Assembly: GCA_029706075.1 (NCBI GenBank)
Contig: JAINUG010000002.1
Location: forward strand, 1 to 64,000
Length of the DNA: 64,000 nucleotides
Source: Aldrovandia affinis
Lineage: Eukaryota > Chordata > Actinopteri > Notacanthiformes > Halosauridae
Direction of reading: 5' to 3'
Part shown: in pieces, positions 47,301 through 60,009 of the stretch
Position numbering within the stretch: the stretch's first letter is position 1
How the letters are laid out: every line of letters begins with the position of its first letter
Notes under the pieces: model-generated
Told to the model about the DNA's origin: nothing
The model's database searches: none
Seen by the model: only the letters and a program-made list of their open reading frames with translations
Translations under genes and position numbers: made by a program

Positions 47301-50300
47301 AAATCCTCTATATAAAAATGATTTAAACTCACTTTCAGTTGCAAAGAAGTTTGGACTTTTGAGACGTAAATCAAAAATTGGATGAATCCCTCCCCACAAA
47401 CCCACATCAGATGACATTTGTAGTTTTCCTGCACCTGCCACTACATTTCCTATTGTGGTTGCCTTCCTGAAACATTTGTATTTGTTCAACGATGAGGTTT
47501 ATTCGGACTGAACAAAACATAGTGAAAGTTAACATTGATGGGGAAATGTTATTTACTTCTTTTCAATAAGACAATGACTCAAGATTCGTTTTCAGGCTAC
47601 CAGAATTTCAGCAGTATTTGGGATACACTTCGATATGATTTGTATACCTGTATATTCATGGTAGTTAAGGAGTGAAACTCCTAAAGTTTCAAGTTTGAAA
47701 TTAACCAATGACTTGAATAAGTCCTGCACCGGCAGTCTCGATGCATCCTTGCACGTCTTATGTTTTGATCTCAGCAGTCTATTCTGCAGCACACAGCCAC
47801 GGTACTCACCAACAGAAAAGAGGTATGTATCTTAACCTAATTATACCAAGTTGTTCTTGATGCATTTTGCCCAAAATGGCAATCATTACCATTTCCACGG
47901 GAAGAAATTGTCTTGAAACAAAGTGCTTTTGCGCCACTGACAGCTAATTGAATACATATACAAGGCTTAAAATGTACAGCGCTATATATTTTTTTACTTT
48001 TACTCATTTTTTGGAAAACCATCACCTACTCTTGCTGAGTATGCGTTAAGGTATTACAAAATACAAAAATAACGATGCTAGCTCTACCTTAAAAAGTAGC
48101 TGCCAATAATCTTCAAGAAAAAAAATGCCAGTGTTTCGTTTACTGTGTTTTATAGATGTGGAGAAAAATAATAATAATAAAAAAGTAAGAATAAGTATGT
48201 AAAGGCTAATGAGAACAAAGTAGTTTTTTATGGATGTAGAAAAAAAGTTCTTTGGTCTTATGTTTGCTATTCCCTTTTTCATCCTATAACTAAACTGAAT
48301 GGCAGTGTTTACATTTAGAAACGATATTACAGGTAAATTATATTTAATGCAATCCTTCATCCACATATGAACAATATGGATGATTTCACCTCCCGTGGGG
48401 TATGTGAGCAACCAATCAGGGCAACTGTACTAAACTGTGTTAAATGTAGTGTGTGTGAGTGTGTGTGCACGTGTATATATATATAGCACCCTGATTATTC
48501 ACAACCTTGATAAAGATGAGCTGTATAAAATAAACAATTTAGGTAGAGCTATATTGTATGCTCAAAAAAGCATTATATTATATCATTTTATTTGCTCAGA
48601 GAAAAACATTTGTTTTATCACACCCCTTTTTAAATTAACATACTACTTTTTAATTTCAATTACAATCTTAGGGAACTGTATTGTGGTCTCCCATGGCTTC
48701 CTGTTTCACTGGGGCATAAAACTGAGGTAACACACATGTAAATGTAAAACGGTTTGGGAAGCAAAGAAAAATCCAAGGGGTACAGTTGGAGACCTACAAA
48801 ATTTGGTTTCCTGTTGGGGACAGGAAGTCTCAATCTATCATCAGATGCCACCTCGCTGCCAATAGGCTTGGTCAAAGATGTCAATGGTCAGGAATCCCCC
48901 TGCAATATTTACACCAATCTCAGATGACGATTAAGTAGAGCTACCCTTGCGAAGGGAGGGTGCCCAAATTACCGGAAACGGGTGTAAATAATTGTGAAAT
49001 CTATTGGGGGAGAGAAACTATTCCTTACACCTTTTTTTCACTGAGCAATTGTAAATACAGCATAGTCCCGGGTAACATGCATAACCATCTCCCACTCATG
49101 AGAGGTCACTGTCTAATTGGAGATCGAAAGCCTGGCGAAGTGCCAATTTTTATGCCAGTGCTGTACACTTACTGGTTCGCTAGCTAAATTTGCCATTGTC
49201 ATTGAGACACACGGTGGCAAAAGTAGTTCAAAGCTGAGTAAACATCATGTAGCCAAAATTCGCTTAGCATTATTTGATCCGCAGAGCTCTCGAGGTTGAA
49301 TACTTTTTGAGACACGGGCTGAAAATGCTCACTGGGTTGCGCTCTCCATTGAGGAAAAAATAAATAAAAATGATGATGTACAATTGGATAAAGCTCAGTT
49401 TGCATGTTTTTTTCAAGAACGGAAGCAGGGTGTTGCGAGAGAGCAAAGATCTTCCATTCACCGCTCAATGGAGACGCGGGCTTCAAAGTGTCGGACGGCT
49501 GGTTATGCGGATTTAAAGGTTCGAGACGGCCCAATGATGCGGATGCAGTTGAGCCCTTCATTGCAAGATTAAAGGAAATTATTACCACACACCAGTGCTC
49601 AACATTTTCACATTTTGAAATTGCATGGGCAGTTATTTTTATTGTAAATATTAGTTTATCCGGCCTTATGTATCTGCCGTACCTATGACCCAGATGAGAA
49701 TGGTTATGCAGGAGTAAAGTGTATAAAAGAATATCATTTTCCCTTTTTTAGCATAAAATATAGCTTATATTATCTCTATTGTTTATTTTATACCTTTTAT
49801 ATCTTTATCAAGGGTGTGAATAATTTGAGGGTACTGTACATACATACATACATATAGTCCAGAAGTCAACAAGAATAACTCACATGAAACAACTGCTCGA
49901 TCATAAAAAAAAAAAAAGAAAAAAAAAAAAAAGAAAAAAAAAAGAAATTTGGATAAATACATACCACAAACCATTAAATTATATCCTCTTTAGCTTTAAT
50001 GACAGTTTCACACCTCCTCATGCTGTTGAGCGAGTTCTGGAGGCTATTTCCGGCGGTACCAGGGCACCCGCGGTTTCTACAACAGTCTACAGCTCTCACA
50101 GACTTGCGGGGCAATTTGGTCCAAATGGTCCTTTTAGGTCAGCTGACAGTGGCCTGTGACAGGCCATCACACAACTTCCAATTCCCTCATCAAGCCATGC
50201 GCTCGCGCTTCTGGCACACTGACGAGAGACGTGATCCTGGTATCCTGCCCCTCCGAACATGGGTAAAGGCTTCAAAATCAATCATGCAGACCAGGGTCAA

Positions 50301-50443
50301 AAGGCATTGCATCAGCACAGGTATAGGCATTCGTATATTCTGAGAGTACGCTGCTGGCGTATTTAAATTTTGCCTCTTTTAAAAAAGTTTTTTTTTTTAG
50401 TGCTTGCAGACATAGTTAAGGTGGCGTCAGGATGCATTCGGTT
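44336..50443. other. Gene-poor interval between herc4/cox5b and sirt1 3' end
   Basis: AT-rich sequence with many short ORFs but no coding motif or convincing exon. Contains a poly-T run on the minus strand near 46700, a short TA run at 48476-48485, CATA repeats near 49845 and an A-rich tract at 49903-49946. The last ~800 bases may include sirt1 3' UTR (candidate minus-strand AATAAA near 49786), not proven. Confidence 0.4.
49903..49946. repeat. A-rich low-complexity tract
   Basis: Runs of A broken by single G over about 44 bases, possibly the tail of a retroposed copy, though no body is recognisable beside it. Confidence 0.7.
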
Positions 50444-53400
50444 TCACATCTGTGCGATATTTGGGACAACCTCAGTTGTACTGAGGTCTGTCTGCGCTGC
50501 TGGCGACGGGTCCTCGCAGGCTTCCTTTAGTGGCAGCGCCTCCCTCAGGCCTTCCTCTCTCGCCTCCCTCTCGTCCATGGTGGCGTAGAGCTCGTCCGCG
50601 TCGCTGTCCTCCTCCCCCAACCTGCTGGGGCTGCAGCAGGACCCGTCGCTCCCGCTCCCGCACGAGCTGGACGTCTCGTCCTCCGACTTCGAGTAGACCT
50701 CCGCTCCGTGGAAGATGTAGTGATTTGGTGCTTGAAACAGGTATTGACAGGCTGAAAACAAATGTAACAGATACGTTTCTTAATACAGAGTCAACCATTG
50801 TGTCAAACATCCTCCATTTCTCCCAATTCCAAATTTGCATGAAAATAAAAATAGGGGAAATTGGGTTAAAAATAACTTGTTGCTAGGGGCGCTGATGTGG
50901 GAGAAAGAAAATAAATAAAAAAAATAATAATAATAATAAAAAATACAACAATAGCATGGATGATAAGAAGCTATCATCCATGTTAAATAACTCCATCTAA
51001 GTTGGCATTTATACTTATGGTTCCTACTTGCCTCAATATGCGATACACTTCCAAATATTTAATGTCCACCTTGTACTGTTGAAGAAATGAACACTAAATC
51101 GAGTGTACCATGGTTTACCGATAATAGCTAGCTACAACTATAATAGCTATGAAACAATGGCTATCTACATTGTACAGGACTAGCATTTACCAACTAAAAT
51201 TTACCTGTGTCTGTGAGGAGAGGCAAACTCACTGGTGTCGGCCCTCTGTACAGTAAACATTCTTGTTGCCATTGAAAACAAACACTGGTCACAGTTCATG
51301 CAAGAGCACCACTCGAGGTTGTTAAACTAGCTTACTTCCTTGACTAATGTGAAATCATCGATCATATTGGGACCTCTGACAAGAGTACTTTCTGCTGGGC
51401 AGGGTTTTAAGCCAATTTGTAGCACCAGCAGCACAATCTTGAGAGACAATCTTCAGAAGTTTCCGATTTCCCCTTGATGCTCGAATTTGGTATATTTGGT
51501 AAGTATGCAGGCTGCCAAAATTATCCTGCACAGTTTATTCAGTGACCGCTTCACTGAAATGTAGAAAAATCTATCCTGTTTGCCATTACCCTAGTCTCAT
51601 TTGTCAGGTTGATGATTATAAGCCGGACTAATTTCTCACTCCGATGTTGTACAACTCTGCCCGACTACCGGGATATGTTTTGTTAATAAATCAATGGTCA
51701 GTTACTTCTGACAAATCCCAAAATAGTGCTGCTGTGAGAAATGATAAACTGCCAAAGCCTACCAAATCCACTATCACAAATCTGCTGGTATCAATCGGAT
51801 TGGAGGAGAACTACTACTAGAGTACCTTGGAAGAGGCTACCATCTTCAAGAAATGATGCATCTGAAATGCTCCATACAGCAGTTCTGATTGACTAAATGA
51901 GACAACTACAGCTAAAAATCACTGCATTTAAAATTGGTTGTATATATATTTTTGTCACAAAATTATAATTGTGATCTTTTATTGTGATCATTTATTTAAA
52001 TAACCATGAACCAACACATCTGTTGAAATTACATCTTGGCGTGATTTAGACAATGAAACCCAAAGTGGTGAGGAGTACCCTATTTGTTTGCAGGTAATAT
52101 TGCCTACGCAAATAATTAATAAGGTAATATTAATAAGCTGAAAAGAAATATCAGACAGAGCTTACACTCAAGGCGCTTGCTGATTGGACTCCTGGTAACT
52201 CGACTCAACCAGCATCTTCTGTGCCCCTCCATTTTGGAGGTTCTGTCCTTTAGCCTCAAGGCCTCGTCTGTCCTGAAGTCTGCAGTCTGCAGCTCGACAC
52301 TTTCGTTTTCCTCGCGATCGGGAGACAGTGTCCTTGTATTCGCGCAACTGTCCGTACGGTCCTCCGCCAGGAGGGTCTCCTTGGGCGATAGCCGCGCCTC
52401 TGCGTCCTTCTCGGATTCAGTGGAGGCCAGCTTCGGCCCGTCCATCTGCTCCTCGACGAGCTCGGAGGGGTTTGGCGTGGGGTCACAGCAAGGATCCGCC
52501 GCGGGGTCTCTCTGGGGCCGCTGCGGTTTCTCTGTGATCTCACTCAGTCTTAAAGGGTTGTAGCACAGCCGTTTGTAGTCCCCGCCCAACCGGTGACACA
52601 GCTCGTTTACGATGACGTCACAGTCTCCCAGCAGCTCCACGTCAAAGTTGAGGTGCGGAAGCTGCTCTCGGTTGATCAGGATCTGAGGCACTTCATGCGG
52701 GATAGAACCTGGAAAATGGCAAAAAAAAGTAACATAGTTTACAATCACTGTTCCCACTTAATAGGAGATACTGAGCTAGGGCTTCACAAACTGGGAAGTC
52801 TGTATATCCCCGGTTTTTGCTCCAGTCAATGTTGCAATTTGTTAAGGTAAGAGAGCATGCATTTGCAGGGGCCCAGATTAGCAGTCGTCCTATCGTCTCA
52901 GACGACTAAAAATTAAGAAGGACGACCTTCGATTTCCATTTGGTCGTCCTGCTGACGACTGTGAATTTAGGATTTAAAAAAATACAAAAATTCATTAGCT
53001 AACTGGAACTATTTCTGCATCGTAACAAACACGCAATGCATGGATATTCAAAAACATTTCCGAAGTTCCAAATGGGAAAAGAGGTACATTGTCACTCGCA
53101 TGCAGTCTGTGCTCACCACGTTTGTTGTTGTTGCTATGCCAGACTGCAGCAGTCAAGCAAGTTCACGGTCGCGGCACATAGACACAACAGCGAGAACCAG
53201 CTAGTTAGTTATCTAGCTAATGTTAGCGTCCACGGACATTAGGTATCGATATCTGTTGTTGCTAGTTGCTTGCTAACACAAGGCTTAGTAAGTGATCATG
53301 CATTTATCACTTACCAAGCCTTGATTTAGCAAGCAATATCCGTGAACGCTAGCTAGTTACTGTCTATATTCAGTTCAGTGAGCCCTCCCGCCAGGCTGAA

Positions 53401-56400
53401 GAATCGCTGTGATCTTCCTGCAGTGATTTCTCATCTCCGTCCCACAGTCCAAGCACAAATTATTTCCACATCCCAGCTCCGTTAGATCTAGGAATTACTA
53501 GCTAGTTATTACATTAGCTGCCATACCACGACTCTAGCTGGGAATGGAAAAATCTCTCTCGTTCCAGTCCTGACTAGAGCGATATACTGTACAGCCAGAA
53601 CACTAGTCGCTAACGCCACCAGCGGGCACCCGTCACAGCTTCACTGCTACACAGTCCCATGAGCACACGCTGCACAAGTCAAACACATAAATATCTGTGT
53701 AGAAAAGAAATAACGTTAACTGTCGTGTCTATCTTTGGGCTACATACGACGTAGTGATCGCATTTTCAAAGATGGAGATTTATTGAGGGTGCAAGTGAAA
53801 ATGAGATTGAAAGAGCAGAGATCGCACCTTCCAGGATCGCAGCGACGCGAGTAGGACAAGTAACTTTTAAGAGGGACAAGTATCTTTTCTAAGATACTTG
53901 CCCTTTGACAAGTATGACTTTTACCCTAATCTTGGCCCCTAATTTGTGAGCTTCAATAATTTTGATTTACACAAAAATGTATTTCATCAACATTGACTTT
54001 TTAAGCCTTTGTAAAATAAAACTGGAATCCTAACAATCAATTTATTTATATTATTTTTGTCAATCAATCAATCCATCCATCAATCAGGATTATGTAATAT
54101 AGCATTTACAGGCTCAATTAACACTTCATTCAATACTGGAAATAGGCATTTTGAGTTTGGGAAGCCCTGCACTAAAATTCTTTGAATCCTTCTCTTTTTT
54201 TCCCTCTTCACTTTAACCCAATTACCCCATTATGATTAATTTGCTTATTATGATTCATTTATTGTAAATGTTCATTTAATGTTACAGTAGGGTAAGGTTT
54301 CTCAACAAGTCATTTCCAGGTTTTGTACCTCTCCTGCACATTTACTTTCTTTTGATTCTTTTTATGTCTGTTACTTACATTTTCTTCCAAATAAATACAA
54401 ATAAACTAGACTGTGCTGGAATGTAATATAATAGTCTCCAAATGAATAAATGGGGATAAAGGCTGCATAGACTAGACAATAGAAATGACCCGAGCAACAA
54501 TATCCCGGGCCACTGATGATTAATGGAATTATATAGTAGAACACATATATATTTATTTTTGTATTTCTAGTGTTCCAGTTGTTCATAAACTTACTCGGGA
54601 TGAGTGCCACCGGTCGCACTTTAAGAGAAGATCCAATGACGATGAGGAGGTCGACTTCGTCTTTGTCCCGTTTCATTGCCCTGTGAAACTGTTCTGGCAG
54701 GTTCTCCCCAAAGAAGACTATGTCGGGCTTCATGATAGCCAAGGGGAAGTCGGAACACCTCGGGCAGTGCGGTACAACCTACAGCACCATGTTTCACAAA
54801 TCATTACCACCATGGTAAAATAGCAGCTCTTTGGCTGCAACAAATGTGTCATGTACCTGTCACATTTAATACCAGAATGCACATCCCTACTAATAACATA
54901 TTGATGAACAATCTTATTTGAGGTGAAAAAGTGTTAAACATTGGGTATCAGGATGAAATGGGTGCCTTGACCAATTAAGTTTTTGTTATGTAGCTGTTAA
55001 ATGACAGACGAAATATACAATGATTATGACCCAGTTTTACAATAACATGACCATCATTATTAGATGAAACAGAGTGTAAAAAAACGTAAGCATAAACCTA
55101 CTGCTTTTACATTTAACAGTGACATGGGCACAAATTAATTAGCTAAATACATAAAAACAAATGAAATACCATATTAGCCAACTGACACATCCAGTATACT
55201 ACATTATGTGAAGGCACAAAAGGTATCCATGACTCGACAGCACACTGCACTTAAATTTCAACAGTTTAAAAACGGTTTACCTGATTAAAAATGTCTTGTC
55301 TAATAGCTTCGCAGTCAACTTTGTACTTGCAGATGAGGCAGGACGCTGTGGCAAAAGACCCTGCGAATTATTGGAGACAGAATTATAATCACCGGAACAC
55401 CAGTAATTAACAACAGATAATAAGACTGGAAAACTGTTCGCTGCTGCTAGCTGTTAGCAGGCTGACCCATTCCACTGACCATGACACTGTATGATCCTCC
55501 GCACACCCGCCACCTGCTCGAGCGTGTCAATGTTCTGCGTGTAGTTTCGGAGCAGCTTCTCCTCTTTATCCAGCATAGAAATGAATTTGTGGCACGGCGA
55601 TGGCTGAAATTGCCCTGGGTAGATTTCCTGTATTGAAAATGGTAGATTGTGACAATTTTGTTTGCACTCCATCATATATAATTTGCCTTAAGGGTGGATC
55701 CTTTTTCATACAATACATGAAAAGTTACCACTGACAATAGAATATTGTAATTTGAATTCAATTTTAAAAATGAAATATTGCATGAATAAAAATTGAATTG
55801 CTTCCACGGTAAGATAATATAGTACAAGAAATATAATTTTGTTATTTTTGTTTGCTTTGAACATCCCTCGCCAAAAGGAACTTTGGTGTCTGTCCCCAAA
55901 GTGTGACTACAATCTCTTAAGGAACAACTGGTTTGAAATGTTCAATCGACACTGTTTTTGTCAACTAAAGCAATGTCTAAACAAGCTATCATTCAAACAT
56001 GGGTGAACTAAATTTACAGGCTCTCTTACGTACTCACTTTTGAATGATTTTGAACATTAACAGGGCCTATTCAACAAACCTTTGCAAATTTGAAAAAGGG
56101 CCTCGGGTCTCTTCTGAAGTACTCTATGTCAAACATTGCTTGAGGGTCTGGAAGATCTGGGAAATCCTTAGCAAGCCTTGCATAAATGCCATCTCTGGAT
56201 CGAAAGTCAGGTATTCCACACGACACGGACACCTGAAATTGAAAGAAAAGGCCTTATCGTCTTGAAATTCTCCATTTCATATTCCACAATGCATCTTAAG
56301 ACCTAATTGTATTTTGTATATTTAGAGGTATGCATAGTACAATGACGGCTGCACATTCAGAAACGAAGGCAGTAGTAAGGAGCACACACATCAGGTTAAT

Positions 56401-58039
56401 GAAGCTCAATGAATTCAGACCGAGTACTTACCCCAGCACCTGTTAAGACTAGAATCCTTTTGGATTCATGCAGTAGCCTGACCACATCCTCCAAAGTGTT
56501 GAGGTCTTTGCGTTTCTTTCTTTTGGGAGGTTCTGAGATGTTGATGATGATCTGCCAGAGGGTCATGTCATCCAGGTCAGGTGGAAGCACAGTTTCTGGA
56601 AGGAGGTCTTTCAAGATTGTTCGGGGGTCTGTTTCTCTCATGATGTGTTGCTGAATAAAACTGTAAGAGCCTGGAACAAGAATGTTAACTTCTTAAACAG
56701 CTACATAGAAATGTATTGGGGCACAATCATTTTTAGTTGCATACATGAGTGAATCAGGCGCTCAACAGTTCTGACATTGGAAGTGTCCATATCACCGCTC
56801 ATCTGTTGACTACAAAAAGACAACGGTTGCCTATCAATAATTCGTTTGTTTTATGTCAAATTTCTGCAGTTTTTTTATTAAACGTCTAAAGCTTTAAAGA
56901 GTTGAATGTCACAAAAGGGAAACATACTTTTGCAAGTTTATCCATACCTATTTGTGGCTGTGGTGTCCAATCACTTGAGCTTGCTTGTGAGGATCTGTCG
57001 TCATTATCATCCTCACCCTCACCATCACCATCGTTGTCGTCGTCTTCGTCGCCACAGTCGTGAGGGTGACATCCATTAGGAGGAACATCTTCAGTGAGAT
57101 CAATTCACACTCGTTAGCAAGCAAAATATTCGCACAAATCATATACAATCGAAACTGAAAGCAAATGCTTGTGTGTGTGTGTGTGTGTCGCTACCTAGAA
57201 ATCAAACATAACTCGCTTGTTAATTAACGAGCTGATATATTCCAAAATGTTCGCTTACGCATCGTTAGCTCACGTTACCCATAGTTTAACTAAGTTGGGC
57301 AATTGCATATTTCGCCAATGTGCAATACATGACAATGATGAAACTAGCGAACGTTAACTATCCAAGTTAGGAACACAGTATGCCACAAATGCAGCTAGCT
57401 AGCTGCTTACCTTGTTAATATTACCTAGCCGGCTAGCATATGAATCACCGGGCTTGCTAGCTAGTGCGAATTGGCTACGTTATGAAATGTAATTTAGCGC
57501 CAAAACATGAGTCACCACTTAAGGAAGCTCACTACTTATTTTAGTTTTTAAATGTAACGTTAGCTAGCGAGTTTAAAAAAATCCGCCACAACATTCAACA
57601 AAATACTGTAGCAAGACAATCGCAAATACAGTCCGAGAACCATAGCTAGCTATCAGGCTGACTACCACACGTAATTAGCTTGCTAGCTGATTAGCTAGGT
57701 ACCTAGCAGCTCCGCTGTAGGTCGGTCGACAAGCGCTTTCTCTTCCTGATTCGGCGACTCTCCACCAAGCTCCGAGACCAACAGTTCATTGTCTCCGCCT
57801 GATGGAGCCGTGGCCTGTCCCACCGCCACCGCCTCAACCTTCCTCTCCTCTTCTGACCGCTCAGCTATCGCCGTCGCCCGAGCCTCGCCCGTTTCGTTTC
57901 GACATGTTCCCTGCTCCCTCTGAAAGGTTTTGACCCCGCACCCCAACGTCACGCCTGGTTTGGGCTTTTTAGACAGAGGTTCTCCTGTTTCAGAGACCCT
58001 GGCACTGGAATCCAGGAGCATATTCTCTCCGTCCGCCAT
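50444..58039 (-). CDS. sirt1: Sirt1: NAD-dependent protein deacetylase
   Basis: Family role: nuclear class III deacetylase acting on histones and transcription factors. Nine minus-strand exons: 57703-58039, 56948-57088, 56432-56670, 56080-56232, 55480-55627, 55281-55360, 54595-54778, 52166-52708, 50444-50751. All GT/AG and in phase; the sum is 2133 nt, 710 aa. The ATG at 58039 opens MADGENMLL; the upstream open frame begins only with a GTG. Exon 2 is acidic ([18 protein letters not shown]). [10 protein letters not shown] (~206-215) is the basic nuclear signal before the catalytic core. LTGAGV and [12 protein letters not shown] bind [11 protein letters not shown] and the catalytic His339 in IIQCHG follow, and zinc cysteines are C347/C350 and C371/C374. 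The C-terminal [16 protein letters not shown] (~618-633) matches the segment that in human SIRT1 stimulates activity. INISEPP lacks one residue relative to the human INILSEPP. Intron 7 holds a DNA element (52866-53941). Confidence 0.97.
53222..53353. repeat. Internal fold-back with asymmetric arms
   Basis: Innermost arms 53266-53296 and 53306-53336 pair almost perfectly around a 9-base loop. The left arm then has ~29 extra bases before pairing resumes (GTTAGCGTCCACGGA with TCCGTGAACGCTAGC), so one arm has lost or gained a segment. Confidence 0.8.
53877..53900. repeat. Perfect 10-bp hairpin near right TIR
   Basis: CAAGTATCTT, loop TTCT, AAGATACTTG. It is flanked by GGG.../CCC that could extend the stem past one unpaired base. 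Confidence 0.85.
57168..57188. repeat. GT microsatellite in sirt1 intron 1
   Basis: About ten GT dinucleotides in a row. Confidence 0.8.
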
Positions 58040-58119
58040 CTTTAGCTCAGACACAAGTTATCGCCGAGACTCAACCATAGAATTCTCCCGTGCTCGACAG
58101 CTGGGAGATTTAAACGGAG

Positions 58120-58125
58120 CACGTG
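58120..58125. promoter_or_regulatory. E-box CACGTG, sirt1 proximal promoter
   Basis: A perfect palindromic bHLH-type site 81 bp upstream of the sirt1 ATG. Binding by a specific factor is not shown. Confidence 0.45.
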
Positions 58126-58177
58126 ACTCTGTCTGCGCCAGTGGTGGTGGCCCACACGACAACTCGACCAGTCATAT

Positions 58178-58185
58178 TGACGTCA
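58178..58185. promoter_or_regulatory. CRE palindrome TGACGTCA, sirt1 proximal promoter
   Basis: The full 8-bp cyclic-AMP response element consensus, 139 bp upstream of the sirt1 ATG. A site this exact close to a start is unlikely by chance, but occupancy is inference. Confidence 0.5.
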
Positions 58186-60009
58186 ACCACAACAGAATGT
58201 GTCGGCTGTGATTCTCTGCAGTCGTGCATGTATTCATAATGGGTAGCGTAACCACAGCTAGGAAAATTAAACTAAACCTATGGGTTTTTCCGACGGCACA
58301 GAATGCATACACAAAGAGCATGACTGAAATCAGGGCACTGTATCCTTTTCTTCGCGAGCTTCAGTTCTCTGCAGGCGCTGTGCAGATTCATTCACCGACC
58401 ATGATAACGTCTGGATGAGCTAGTATTTCACGCAGATTTTTACATTGTGAGATAAGAGGTTCTGTGCATTGTCTGCCAATAACCAATTCATTGAACAAAT
58501 AGTGTATGTGATGGATGTTTGTTCACGTGTATCATTTTAGAGGTCCTGCACAGATCAGTTGATACGTACAGTACGTTGATGTGTGTAATTTAACCATTTG
58601 CATCCACTAGCACCATATCCTGACGATAGTTGATTAGCTCATTCTAAGTACTAAAATCGTTTTTGAAAAAGTAGAGAAAAATGCGAGACAGTGTGAGAAG
58701 GTGACTTAGAGAGGAGACAGAAAAACAATACAATTATAAATGAAATGTGACATTGCTGAACAACCGCATATACATATACCCCAATAGGGCTTTTTATAAA
58801 TTTTAATTCCACTATCATTTACATTGCACGCTTTAAAAAAGTCCTCCTCGGTGGCTCGTACAACTTTACCACTAGTCCTGCGCATGAAGACTGTGTTTCC
58901 AATTCCTGACCCTTCCAATTGAAAAATGAAGGTTTCAGTTGAAATGGTTTCCCCATTCTAATGCAAGAGCAAATCGTTGATCGGGCGTTTGCAGCTGCGC
59001 ATGGATTGCAGCATTCTGGCGCAATAGCTGTGCAGCTTCGCTGGTGGACTGTGGTTAAAAGTAGCGGGGGCTGGGACAGCGCATTTCGTAGGACTTGCGT
59101 TCTATTCGACCTTCTCCCGCATTGACAAATAAGGTAGTATAGGTCGAGCCAATACATGCAACTCGGCGTACCAAAATGGGGTTAAATAAAATATGGGATA
59201 AAAATGGGATTCTTACTTAGAAAAATGTGAACTCTACTTATGTCAGAAATAGATGTTACTCGTGTAACATTATGCCTACATATTAATTTAAGGAGTTTTA
59301 AATCAGTCAAATCAGTTGTCAGGCAACAGATGCTTTCATTTCCTGTAATATGATCGAGACATGCAGCTGAAGTCTTAAATGCTGAAAGCGGACAAATTAG
59401 TTCAAAAAGAAAGTGCATGGTAAAAAGACAAACCTGCATTGTGTTCAAAACTGTTTAAGCACACAATTACGGAAGAAAACACATGTTTGCAGTAATCTTG
59501 CTCAAGAGATTGTCTGGAACGAAAACCACCATAGCCTAAAGCTACGGGGAGGGCCCACGACAGCCCGTTTTGGAAGCCTCTGCGCTAAGGTCTATGCACA
59601 ATTCATGTCCTGCAAGGTGTGCTGCTGGAGGCTATATTTTGATATACCCCAAACACGGATTTTTTACATGCAAAAAAGCAAAACCTAAAACTCTGTGCAG
59701 ATCCACAGTGTAGGTGGACTGGTATAAGTGGGCAAACGTAAAGTGCACGGGATGAGCTGTCCTGATGAATTAACTAATGTTGAATAAATGTGCGCAGAAT
59801 TCTGCACAGCACGACGACCAGAAACACGGCTGGCGTTATGACTTGTGTCCGTTTAACACGATTCCACCCCACAACAGCCTCTTCGATCTATGAGTCAGCC
59901 AGTCTGAAGGCAGCTGGCGTGCTACCCAGTCGAGATAGACAGCCTACGGTATTCGAGTCATCTATTTTAGTCGTCACAGTCTTTAATTGAGAACTATAAC
60001 CGTGTGCAG

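Larger units (their letters stand above)
52866..53941. mobile_element. TIR-flanked non-autonomous DNA element in sirt1 intron 7
   Basis: The left end reads CAGGGGCCCAGATTAG and the right end, reverse-complemented, TAGGGGCCAAGATTAG: 14 of 16 identical. ATTTG stands immediately outside both ends (52861-52865 and 53942-53946), a possible 5-bp target duplication. Subterminal sequence is full of short repeats (GTCGTCCT/GGACGAC on the left, GGACAAGTA on the right). There is a large internal fold-back (53222-53353) and a small hairpin (53877-53900). No transposase ORF. The TIR style suggests the hAT superfamily, though 5 bp is not the usual hAT duplication length, so the superfamily is tentative. 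Confidence 0.7.
58040..60009. promoter_or_regulatory. Divergent promoter interval sirt1 / dnajc12
   Basis: The two start codons lie 1.97 kb apart and point away from each other. The sirt1 side (58060-58200) is relatively GC-rich and contains a CACGTG E-box and a palindromic TGACGTCA. The dnajc12 side has no clear TATA box. No ORF in the interval has recognisable protein content. Whether regulatory sites are shared is not shown by sequence. Confidence 0.5.

Noticed and set aside
58040..58054. Sirt1 start five codons upstream
   Set aside because: The codon there is GTG, not ATG; the ATG at 58039 gives the family-like MADGEN start.
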